Assembly (NCBI RefSeq): GCF_032362555.1
Contig: NC_083534.1
Coordinates: forward strand, 524,001-588,000
Reading direction: 5' to 3'
DNA: 64,000 nucleotides
Source of the DNA: Amyelois transitella
Lineage: Eukaryota; Arthropoda; Insecta; Lepidoptera; Pyralidae
Position numbers and translations under genes: made by a program. Shown here one piece after another: positions 20,601-27,936 of the stretch; the first letter of the stretch is position 1; each line of letters begins with the position of its first letter. The notes below the pieces were generated by a model. The model ran no database searches, was not told the origin of the DNA, and saw nothing but the letters and a program-made list of their open reading frames with translations.

Positions 20601-21495
20601 AGACCCAGGACAATCAGAGATAGTTCGGTTTCTCATCACGCCCTGGCCGGGATTCGAACCCGGGACCTCCGGTGTCACAGACAAGCGTACTACCGCTGCG
20701 CCACAAAGGCAGTCATATTCATTACCTTACGAAAAAAATAAGGCTTTTTAAAAGCCACCTTTTATATAGTGTCAGACATCTGTCAGTGACTGATCGCCTT
20801 TAACGACACCCTGGTAAAGATGTGGTGTATGATAGTGATACCATCACACATATGTCATAAAGCGTGATAACATGTCCCACATCTGACAAGGTGTTCTAAC
20901 GTGTCACACTACTGTCAAAAGGTGTCATAACGTGTCCCACATCTGTCAAAGTGTTCTAACGTGTCACACTACTGTCAAAAGGTGTCATAACGTGTCCCAC
21001 ATCTGTCAAAGTGTTCTAACGTGTCACACTACTGTCAAAAGGTGTCATAACGTGTCCCACATCTGTCAAAGTGTTCTAACGTGTCACACTACTGTCAAAA
21101 GGTGTCACAACGTGTCCCACATCTGTCAAAGTGTTCTAACGGGTCACACTACTGTCAAAAGGTGTCACAACGTGTCCCACATCTGTCAGTGTTCTAACGT
21201 GTCACACTACTGTCAAAAGGTGTCACAACGTGTCCCACATCTGTCAAAGTGTTCTAACGTGTCACACTACTGTCAATAGGTGTCACAAGGTGTCCCAAAA
21301 TTGTAAAATATAGTATCGTTGTGTTAGTATCTCGTAAAACAAGTCTCGAACTTACTTCGAGACTAACTCAATTAGTGTAATCTGTACCGTATGTATTTAT
21401 TTAATTATTTGATTTTTTTTTTATTCCAGGCATACCCAGAATATCTGATAACATATCAGATTGTCAATGATGAGAGCAGATCGGGCGCTGTGTAA
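11643..21495 (+). CDS. Tnks: Tankyrase (PARP), 3' portion: seven exons covering SAM and catalytic domains
   Basis: Poly-ADP-ribosylates partners such as axin. Exons: 11643-11755, 12912-13075, 13804-13961, 14965-15127, 18125-18251, 19346-19502, 21430-21495. All junctions are GT-AG and phases agree, giving 315 residues and a TAA stop. The first exon is Ser-rich linker ([14 protein letters not shown]); the second is the SAM domain ([20 protein letters not shown]); exons 3-7 are the PARP domain. Catalytic H-Y-E are visible: His in MLFHGSPF, Tyr in [11 protein letters not shown] and Glu in [10 protein letters not shown]. The zinc site C-x2-H-x4-C-x2-C ([15 protein letters not shown]) is intact. 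The ankyrin repeats must lie left of the window, beyond the Polinton. The short C-terminus ends 11 residues after TYQI. The first exon is the least certain, supported mainly by phase and composition. Confidence 0.9.
11765..11860. repeat. (CATA)n/(TATG)n microsatellite
   Basis: Imperfect CATACATA run directly after the donor of the first visible tankyrase exon. The overlapping Tyr/Met/Cys-rich ORFs are artefacts of it. Confidence 0.85.
11858..12304 (+). mobile_element. Helitron-like H3 with an H2 copy nested inside
   Basis: The H3 5' end (TATATATAAAATTCTCGTGTC..) starts at about 11858 and its 3' end (ATGGCAAAACAACGTTTGCC..GACAGCTAGT) is at 12270-12304. Between them, about 12020-12268, is H2 (TCTATAATAATATTAT.. 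to GCACACTAG), bounded by A on the left and T on the right, the Helitron A/T target rule. Confidence 0.7.
12312..12455 (-). repeat. Family B retroposon
   Basis: Reverse complement of the B body (TTCCTTCGCTTCATTGACAT.., GCAAGCTCGGCGG, CTTGACCTGACC). Confidence 0.75.
12490..12835 (-). repeat. SINE T2 (tRNA-like head at right)
   Basis: Body AGTCCCGGTTGCATCCTCACC..GCAGGTTTTCCC with, at the right, GGGATTCGAACCTA (B-box on -) followed by a tRNA-like segment. Same family at 46780, 53826 and 59925. Confidence 0.7.
13076..13364 (+). repeat. 15-bp minisatellite in tankyrase intron
   Basis: Units of the form TTTGACCTCACTAAC / TTTGACCTTACCAAG start right after the SAM exon donor. They are open on both strands, producing [12 protein letters not shown] and [12 protein letters not shown] artefact ORFs. 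Confidence 0.9.
13365..13565 (+). pseudogene. Partial duplicate of the tankyrase SAM exon and its donor
   Basis: Identical by eye to 12945-13145, offset exactly 420 bp: it holds the last 131 bp of the exon, the GTAGGT donor and the first minisatellite units. There is no acceptor; the left breakpoint falls inside the exon, so it should not be spliced in. Apparent identity implies a very recent tandem duplication or an assembly error. Confidence 0.85.
13566..13803. other. Intron remainder before the first PARP-domain exon
   Basis: AT-rich; contains a short direct repeat ACATTAATTCATGT..TTTTTTT near 13741 and 13773, and the polypyrimidine tract of the 13804 acceptor. Nothing else seen. Confidence 0.5.
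14021..14288 (+). mobile_element. Helitron-like H1 with internal tandem duplication
   Basis: TCCTACTACTATTATAAAGGC to GCGGGCGGCCTCGAGT; the AAACTACTGAACC..CAGAATAAC segment occurs twice. Confidence 0.75.
14290..14430. repeat. Family B copies in inverted orientation
   Basis: A - strand B 3' end (AAATCACGC..CTCTTTCCACTTGC) runs directly into a + strand B body (CCCGAAACCGCCGAGCTTGC..). Confidence 0.65.
14476..14712 (+). repeat. Family A retroposon
   Basis: GTGTGGTTCCCGGCATC head, AAAAGGCGACTAAGGGAT, GGCGATGGGCTAGCAACC and a GTCTACCCCACAAGGGAT end. Confidence 0.8.
15128..17575 (+). repeat. 78/81-bp minisatellite array in tankyrase intron
   Basis: Roughly 29 units, each containing GGGATGGGTCGCC and GGTTAAGCAACGC. 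Two main unit types (81 bp with CGGTTGTGCCGAAAGACAC; 78 bp with ACAGTTGTACTTCAAGACAG) alternate in blocks. Unit lengths divisible by three keep one + frame open for 456 codons (15647-17017), reading as 26-27-residue repeats. It starts immediately after the exon donor. Confidence 0.9.
15427..15556 (+). pseudogene. Partial duplicate of a tankyrase PARP-domain exon
   Basis: Copies 14998-15127 of the spliced exon plus its GTGGGT donor, offset 429 bp, with no acceptor; its left edge fuses to a minisatellite unit. Three differences are visible: two synonymous, and one changing Ser to Asn before ERMLFHGSP. Asn is what I recall at this place in other tankyrases. Confidence 0.85.
17585..17680 (-). repeat. 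Family B retroposon fragment
   Basis: Reverse complement of the B body (CTTCGCTTCATCCACATTCA, GCAAGCTCGGCGGTTTCGG). Confidence 0.7.
17755..18085. repeat. Family A copy (+) followed by inverted A 3' end (-)
   Basis: A + copy from CGTGTGGTCCCCGGCACC to about 17967, then CTTTATGTATGTACATACAT and an inverted A 3' segment. It lies just upstream of the exon at 18125. Confidence 0.75.
18330..18808. mobile_element. MITE M1, copy 1 (TATA target duplication)
   Basis: Terminal inverted repeats CAGGGTGACATTTAA.. and ..TTAAAAGTTACCCTG with TATA directly on both sides (18326-18329, 18809-18812). 479 bp, no ORF; non-autonomous. Confidence 0.85.
18882..18975 (-). repeat. SINE T1 3' fragment
   Basis: Matches the T1 tail (ATTGAGTCAGCCTCGAAGTA, ACTAACTCAACGATACTATA) in reverse orientation. 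Confidence 0.65.
19030..19227 (-). mobile_element. Helitron-like H1
   Basis: CTAGAGGCCGCCCGCGACTTC to CTTTATAATAGTAGTAGGA; it directly abuts an H2 3' end at 19228. Confidence 0.75.
19228..19345 (-). mobile_element. Helitron-like H2 fragment forming the end of a tankyrase intron
   Basis: TAGCTGTGCCCGC..TTCGTCCGCGTGGAATAG through TTCCATTATCACTTTGCTC matches - strand H2 copies (compare 24895-25000) up to about 19340; the exon acceptor GTCAG follows at 19341-19345. The polypyrimidine/branch region of this exon is thus H2-derived. Confidence 0.65.
19503..20050. repeat. CATA/CACA microsatellites and family B fragment after a tankyrase donor
   Basis: (CATA)n/(CACATA)n runs at about 19508-19650 and 19848-19955; a - strand B 3' end (AATCACGCCTCTTACCCGG..CTTCGCTTCATCGAC) at about 19957-20050. 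Overlapping ORFs are repeat artefacts. Confidence 0.75.
20088..20351 (+). repeat. Family A retroposon, near full length
   Basis: CATGTGGTTCCCGGCACCGAT head to GACGTGACCATATGTATGTA tail. Confidence 0.85.
20352..20534 (-). mobile_element. Helitron-like H1 variant
   Basis: CTAGCCCGCGACTTCTTCCGC to TTTATAATATTAGTAGGA; variant with TGACATCCTGACATACTCAC, like the copies at 49183 and 53247. Confidence 0.7.
20535..20715 (-). repeat. SINE T1 with tRNA-like head
   Basis: On -: GTGGCGCAGCGGTAGTACGC (A-box region) and GGGTTCGAATCCCGG (B-box), then the T1 tail. Not a functional tRNA gene, because the same unit recurs with the same tail. Confidence 0.8.
20860..21297 (+). repeat. 60-bp tandem satellite in the last tankyrase intron
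   Basis: About seven units containing GTGTTCTAACGTGTCACACT and CTGTCAAAAGGTGTCATAAC. Continuous with a T1 3' fragment at 21298. The 115-aa ORF across it is an artefact. Confidence 0.9.
21298..21395 (+). repeat. SINE T1 3' fragment
   Basis: AAAATATAGTATCGTTGTGT..CTTACTTCGAGACTAACTCA tail, followed by TTTATTTAATTATT. Confidence 0.7.
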
Positions 21496-22970
21496 TTACA
21501 AACATACATACAGTATTCATGATGTATAGATGACACGGCAGAAGTGTGCAGGGATCGTGGCAGAAGTAAGAAGATGAAGTCTCTGCCTACCCCTCTGGGA
21601 ATGAGGCATGATTTTTTTTTGTTTGTTTATTTGTAATATCTTTATTGCATATAAATTTACACAGTAACAATAAAATAGTAAGTACATAGTTATAAAAGAA
21701 ACAAATCGTTTGCAATGGCGGACTTATCCCATGAAGGGATCTCTTCCAGTCAATCGGCAAACAATAAAGGAAATAGATAATTCAGTAATAAGCGGCAAGT
21801 CACTGTGATTTTATGTATGTATGTGTGTAACCAACTCAGGACCTTCCAATGCAAATAAGGAGTAAAACGTTTTATACACACTTATAGTCACGTCTACATC
21901 CCTTGCGGGGATGACAGGGCCAGCAGTCTTGAAAAGACTGAAAAGCCACGTTTAGCGGTATGGCTTAACGATCACATTGTGATTCATATAATTGACAGGT
22001 TGCAAGCCCATCACTTAGTCGCCTTTTACGACATCCACGAGAAAGAGGAGTGTCATCTATACATCATTTCTATAGCGAATTAAAAATAATATTTAGCGTT
22101 TAAAACTAGCTTATAATTGATATGTGTATATAGAAAGATTTTATTTTCGAATGTACCTATATACGAGTTGGGTTTTATCATTTAAGTGTTTTATTAAACG
22201 GTCTCATAATGTTTTTTTTTTTGTTATGAAAATGTGTAAAATTTGTATGAATAATGATTATAATTTTATATACTTACTACATTATTTTGACATGAACACG
22301 ATATCTGTCTCCGAAATAGTTCTGCAAGGTACCTACATATGAAATTGTGTATAAATACCTACATGTGAAATTTGAATGGTGTATGATTGGTGTATATTTT
22401 TATTTTTATTCTTTTAATATTTTTGATTTATACGAGTGTTTACTAACCCAGCTCGTGCGCCAATTTTGTATGTCTTCGGAGGGTGTAGCAAAGTTGAATG
22501 AATAAATTTTTAATAATGAAATTATTCCATCTTTTATTTTGTAAAGTTTTCGAGTTTCATACAAACATACTTTCGTTTTCATTCATTTCCATATATATAA
22601 AATCAGGCCACTTTCCCGAAAGGAACTACATGTTTCATACAAACATACATATATTCACGTCTATATCCCTTACGGGGTAGACAGAGCCAACAGTATTGAA
22701 AAGACTGATATAAAAAAATAATCCCAAGTTTATAAACCTATCCCTTCCCTTAGTCGCCTTTTACGACATCCATTGGAAACAAATGGAGTGGTCCTATTAT
22801 CATTTACTGACGTCACATCACTTAAATCTAATTATATCTACAACCGCTTTCAAAGCGCATGTGTAGAAGAAGCGACGGAACAAACTACACTGCAGCATTT
22901 TACTCGCTCGACGCGTTTGATCGAGTTAAACTCTCACTAACCCCTCTGTACTGTATGTTTCTACCATATA
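21496..22970. other. Spacer after tankyrase: B and A fragments and LINE 3' ends
   Basis: Family B + 3' part at about 21535-21615; LINE-type 3' UTR (-) with CGGACTTATCCCATGAAGGG at about 21615-21775; family A (-) at about 21885-22055 and 22640-22800; another LINE 3' end (-) at about 22803-22905 (GACGTCACATCACTTAAATC). Between 22060 and 22600 I see only AT-rich sequence. Confidence 0.6.
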
Positions 22971-23095
22971 CATACATACATAAAATCACGCCTCTTTACC
23001 GTAGGGGTAGACAGAGACTACCTCTTTCCACTTGCCACGATCTCTGCATACTTCCTTCGCTTCATCCACATTCATAACTCTCTTCATGCAAGCTC
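22970..23095 (-). repeat. Family B retroposon
   Basis: CATACATACATAAAATCACGC tail end through GCAAGCTCG. Confidence 0.75.
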
Positions 23096-23282
23096 GTTTT
23101 CTACCAAATTCAAGGAATAAATGATCATGATTACTACATATGTTTATTTTTTAATGGGCAATATATTTGAATCTGTTAAAACACAGACTATTGTTTAGTG
23201 AAAGTGAAACAAGAAATTATTGTTATTAAATATTTATTCAATGATATGTTATTATCTACAGTAATCTTCATAAGTTTGAACG

Positions 23283-23549
23283 AGCTGTGCCCGCGACTTC
23301 GTCCGCGTGGAAAAGTTATTTTCAGCATTATTGAAGCTCTCGAGGATGAATAATTTTCCCTGTTTTTTTTTCACATTTTCCATTATTTCTTCGCTTCTAA
23401 TAGTTGCAGCGTGATGATATCTAGCCTAAAGCCTTCCTCGATAAATGGTCTATTCAACACCAAAAGAATTTTTCAATTAGAACTAGTAGTTCCTGAGATT
23501 AGCGCGTTCAAACAAACAAACTCTTCCGCTTTATAATATTAGTAAAGAT
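23283..23549 (-). mobile_element. Helitron-like H2
   Basis: AGCTGTGCCCGCGACTTCGTC (3' hairpin end) to CTTTATAATATTAGTAAAGAT (5' end). Confidence 0.75.
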
Positions 23550-23640
23550 GTTGTCGGTACCTCATATAAATATTAAAGAAACATATACAATATGAAATGC
23601 CTATCACAACACTATGGCGGCTTCCGATTATTCCCCTACA

Positions 23641-24210
23641 TTCATACATATGATCACGTCTATACAGGGTGACATTTAAAACAACTGCATCCTTTTAAAC
23701 ATAGACTATGCCCATGCTTCTGAGCCGTTTTAGCCTATTTTTATTTAAATTAAACGTCATCATTTTCACATTTAAAAAACCCTCAAAAACTACGTCACAC
23801 GCTTTATTAAAGATCAATAATACAAAAAGAAATTAAAACTAAACATGTAAATAAATGTCTGAAAAATAAATTATTTTTCTAGTATCAAGATCAAGTAAAA
23901 TACAGAGTTGTCGCGATCGCTCAGCTGAATGAATTGTGTCGTTGACCTCTGAATCTTACGCGGTCGCTTTTCCGCCGGCCGGGATGATATGACGTATTTA
24001 GGATCGTGGATTTTGATACTTTTATTTTTTCCTACTTTCTGAAATATGAACCGATAATTTTCTTTTAACGTATTTTAATATCCTCTAGATGAGTAAACTT
24101 AACAGTTAAATTTATGCAGTTGTATTAAAAGTCACCCTGTATACCTTTGGGTGTAGACAGAGCCAACAGTATCACAAAGACTGTAAGGCCACGTGCAATT
24201 CGTCCCGTAT
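23641..24210 (-). repeat. Family A copy split by MITE M1
   Basis: Family A (-) sequence CATATGATCACGTCTATA continues after the MITE as CCTTTGGGTGTAGACAGAGC; the break is exactly at the TATA target. Confidence 0.8.
23665..24139. mobile_element. MITE M1, copy 2
   Basis: CAGGGTGACATTT.. to ..AAAGTCACCCTG, 475 bp, flanked by TATA (23661-23664 and 24140-24143), inserted in a family A copy. A third, partial copy lies at about 41890-42035. Confidence 0.85.
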
Positions 24211-24344
24211 ATATTTATTATAAAATTATAACTGAAGTACGAGAAAGAAGGGTGATCTATGTATGAATGTATGTTTGTATAACTGAAATAACATGCGACA
24301 TAATGAATCACTTTCACTAACCATTCTTTATTCTAGAAATAAAT

Positions 24345-24590
24345 ATGTATACACGGGACAAATTATACTGATTGAGTTAGCCTCTAAGTAAGGTCGAGAC
24401 TTGTGTTACGAGATACTAACTCAAAGATACTATATTTTATAATAAATACTTATTATACATAGATAAACATCCAAGACCCAGGCCAATCAGAAAAAGTTCT
24501 TTTCTCATCACGCCCCGACCGGGATTCGAACCCAAGGCCTCCGGTGTCACAGACAAGCGCACTACCGCTGCGCCAAAGACGCCATTATAA
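24345..24590 (-). repeat. SINE T1, full length
   Basis: Tail GGGACAAATTATACTGATTG.. at left; B-box CGGGATTCGAACCC and A-box region TACCGCTGCGCC at right. Confidence 0.8.
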
Positions 24591-24726
24591 TTTACAACAA
24601 AAATACGTATCAATTTCTTTTCACCAAACAAATTTACCTACTAACATCATATCTGTCAATCACTAAATTAAATTACATACATTTTAAGCGAACATTGAAC
24701 ATTTTTTTTACATACATTGCCAAAGG

Positions 24727-24880
24727 GTCAGGTCAAAAGTACCCGAAACCGCCGAGCTTGCATGAAGAGAGTTATGAATGTGGATGAAGCGAAGGAAGTG
24801 TGCAGAGATCGTGGCAAGTGGAAAGAGGTAGTCTCTGCCTACCCCTCCGGGAAAGAGGCGTGATTTTATGTATGTATGTA
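24727..24880 (+). repeat. Family B retroposon, near full length
   Basis: GGGTCAGGTCAAAAGTACCC through CGTGATTTTATGTATGTATG. Confidence 0.8.
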
Positions 24881-24882
24881 CT

Positions 24883-25157
24883 AGCTGTATGTGCCCGCGA
24901 CTTCGTCCGCGTGGAATAGTTATTTTGGGCATCATTGAGGACTTCAACGATGAATAATTTGCCCCGTTTTTTTTTCACATATTCCATTATTACTTTGCTA
25001 CTTATAGTTGCAGCGTGATGTTATACTTATAGCCTAAAGCCTTCCTCGATAAATGGTCTATTCAACACAAAAAGAATTTTTCAATTCGAACCAGTAGTTT
25101 CTGAGATTAGCGCGTTCAAACAAACAAACTCTTCAGCTTTATAATATTAGTATAGAT
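24883..25157 (-). mobile_element. Helitron-like H2
   Basis: CTAGCTGTATGTGCCCGCG to AGCTTTATAATATTAGTATAGAT; it ends just before the beta-sarcoglycan stop codon. Confidence 0.75.
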
Positions 25158-25164
25158 GTACATT

Positions 25165-27622
25165 TTAAGCGCACGGATTCGAACCGGCTGTCATGTTGAC
25201 ATGCGAACACGTGACCCGCTGCCCATTAGGCACCGCTATCCTAAACAATTTTCCTTGCGGCATGCAAACACACACTTTAAACTGGCCAATTGGCTCACTC
25301 CTATTACTCGGCAACGCTATAGGCAAATATCTAACGTCGACATAGACTCCATCTTTCCCGCTCAATATAACAGATCCGTTGAAGGATTTCAGATATATAT
25401 CCTGGTCAGCGTTCCAGTATATCTCTTTGGACTCCATGTGGGTACCCTCCGCACCTCGGAGGTAGGCAGAGGAATCAGAGTGCAGGGTCAAGTCGCCGTC
25501 GATCGGCGATGTTATGCGTTTTGTTGACATTTGCTGTGAAATACATGATAATTATTGGGGGTTGATGTTCTGCCTATTAAAGTCGTAGCTATGTACATAT
25601 ATGTGTATTTATATTACCAAACGTATTATGATTAAATATTTTTAATTATATAACGAAAAAGCTGTTAAAAACAGCTCCATACATACATACCTATATATAT
25701 GTATATTATATATAGGTATGTGGTGTATATATATATATTATATTTATATATATTTATATTTATAGAAAGAAAATGCTTCAGTGCAGTTTGTTACCGCTTC
25801 TTCTGCACTGACGCCTTGGAAGCGGCAGTAAACTTAGTTTTAAGAAATGTGAAATCAAAAGTTTTAACAATTAGATATAAAGCGATATGAAGTGTCCTAT
25901 AATAATGAATAAAATTTTGAATTTGAATCACGTCTATATCCCTTGCGGGATAGACAGAGCCAACAGTCTTGAAAATACTGAAGGGCCACGTTCAGCAGTA
26001 TGACTTTATTATGCCATTGATATTCAAATAGTCGTGACTAAATATATATATAAGAAATCTCTGATTACCTACATACATACATACAGTCACATCTATATCC
26101 CTTACGGGGTAGACAGAGCCAACAGTCTTGCAGGCATTACCTAAAAACAACAAATGACAATTCAATTCAATTTCAAGACTGTTGGCTCTGTCTACCCCGC
26201 AAGGGATATAGACGTGAACATATGTATGTATGTAACAAATTACAATAGCAATACCTTGGCATGTATATTCTTGACGCCGTCGGCTAGGTTCATGTTCTGA
26301 GAGCTGGTGCTGAACACCGTCTCCCCGGAGTCAGGGTCCAGGAGGTGGAACCCGGAGACACCCCTGATGAAGACGCCCGACGAGTTCACTTGGAGTTTGG
26401 TGTCTGTACGGGATAATCTGAAAAGTGACAGTGTATCTTACAATTTATAAATACTACAGGTATAAAATTCAAATTCAATTTTATTATTTGCATATTATGA
26501 GTACAACAAGAGTCTTAATTTTACATGTTTAATGTAAATTATTGAATTGCGATGCCCAACAGGGTTGATATTGTACCTATTTATAAGCAGTAACTGTAAA
26601 TCAATTGATCTACTTAATGATATGCAATAAATATATTGAATTTAATTGAAATTAATATTAAGTTTCCATGGCAGAATTATTTCTGTACCAATGAGCGTAG
26701 TATTTCACTTACTACTTCTGTAAGGCTCACTACTTATACTAACTACTACTGTAAGGCTGTTCTCACCTGGTCTGCAAATTGAACAGCACCGACCCATTCT
26801 CGCTGCTGAGAGAGAGTGGTGTGTCTTTGAAACTTTCAATCAGTCCGTCTCTCTTGTACACATGCTCCAAGTCTGTCTCACCGAAGAATTTAATGGCGTT
26901 ATGTTCAGGGAGAAACTCCATGCTTTCCATGCCTAGAATAAAATGGAATTAATAATTAAATGAACGGAGACAGATAATTAAAATAGCATCGTCAAATATG
27001 AGTAGTAAGTTCATATGTACTAGTTAAATAAATCGTTATTTCGATAGATGACTGACTAAATTACAACCAGACAAATGTCTTAAAATGTTTCTGAATACAA
27101 ATATAATTTTTTACGTCCTGGTAAAGGGTCAGGCAAGAGTACCCGAAATTGCCGAGCTTGCATGAAGAGAGTTATGAATGTGGATAAAGCGAAGGAAGTA
27201 TGCAGAGATCGTGGCAAATGGAAAGAGGTAGTCTCTGCCTACCCCTCCGGGAAAGAGGCGTGATTTTATGTATGTATGTTTCTGAATGGCGCGATTACCA
27301 ATAATAAATAATACAATTCTTACTTACCTTGTCCAAGTCTTAGTACTGCCAAAATAGTAAATGTGAGAACCAAGTTGCCAATAGCTAACGCAAACAACAA
27401 TACGACAAGGGTCCAAAAAGCAAATGTTTTACGGCCTCTGTGCATGTTTTTAGAGACATCGTTTCCATTTTTATCAGAATAATTTTTGTTAGGTTTATTG
27501 AGGTACACTTGACTCTGGGCTGGTGTCTTTGTTAATAAAGCTTTTTCAGCTCGATTTCTCTCGAATGTGCTTTCAGACATCGCTTCTGAGGAAGGAGAAA
27601 CACCGCGGAGGCCGTTCAACAT
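25165..27622 (-). CDS. Scgbeta: Beta-sarcoglycan, four exons
   Basis: Type II membrane subunit of the sarcoglycan/dystrophin complex of the muscle sarcolemma. Exons on -: 27622-27328, 26932-26767, 26417-26255, 25533-25165, all GT-AG with matching phases. There is one membrane segment (FWTLVVLLFALAIGNLVLTF) near the N-terminus, a beta-rich extracellular part (RITSPIDGDLTLHSDSSAYL) and a C-terminal Cys cluster (KVCVCMPQGKLF.., ..GSNPC), as in beta-sarcoglycans. Start: the frame extends to a TTG at 27757, but the first ATG is 27622 (330 aa). A second ATG at 27580 (MSESTFERN) would give 316 aa, close to the human 318. It is divergent from PSMA2 across a short shared promoter. The orthologue choice (beta rather than gamma/delta) rests on the C-terminus. 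Confidence 0.9.
25765..26235. repeat. LINE 3' end and family A fragments in a sarcoglycan intron
   Basis: LINE 3' end (+) GTTTGTTACCGCTTCTTCTG at about 25765-25925, also seen at 35960; family A (-) at about 25927-26035; then a tail-out A fragment (-) at about 26075-26140 facing an A 3' end (+) at about 26155-26235. Confidence 0.7.
27117..27280 (+). repeat. Family B retroposon in the first sarcoglycan intron's 3' flank
   Basis: CCTGGTAAAGGGTCAGGCAA to GCGTGATTTTATGTATGTAT, about 40 bp from the exon 1 donor. Confidence 0.8.
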
Positions 27623-27936
27623 ATCGGACCGCGTATTTACAGAAGTTTTCAGCAGGAGATCGTAAAATTTATAAATAGCCCAAATAACTCCAATTCTCTG
27701 ACAAGTCAAATTATTGAGCGAAGTTTCTGATACTTGATTGGTAGATAAAATGACCAATCAGAGTTAAGTAGGTTTCAAGTGTTGCCAGTAATAAAAATAG
27801 CGCGGGCCTGTATTCTAAAATTCACAGAAACTACCAAATTGTGTGTCTGTAGCGGGTTCTAGTGATGACTTGTCTATGGTTTAGTCATTGCTACCACAAT
27901 GCAGGAAAAAATATTTTGACAATTTGCAAAGTAATC
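27623..27936. promoter_or_regulatory. Shared divergent promoter with inverted CCAAT boxes
   Basis: About 314 bp separate the sarcoglycan and PSMA2 start codons. TGATTGG (27735-27741) and CCAATCA (27754-27760) form an inverted pair of CCAAT boxes, NF-Y-type sites. I see no TATA box. Transcription starts cannot be placed from sequence. Confidence 0.45.

Noticed and set aside
20932..21279. 115-aa repetitive ORF and possible CRISPR-like spacing
   Set aside because: Head-to-tail 60-bp satellite without distinct spacers; a eukaryotic intron.
25156..25527. 123-aa ORF on +
   Set aside because: Antisense of the last beta-sarcoglycan exon.
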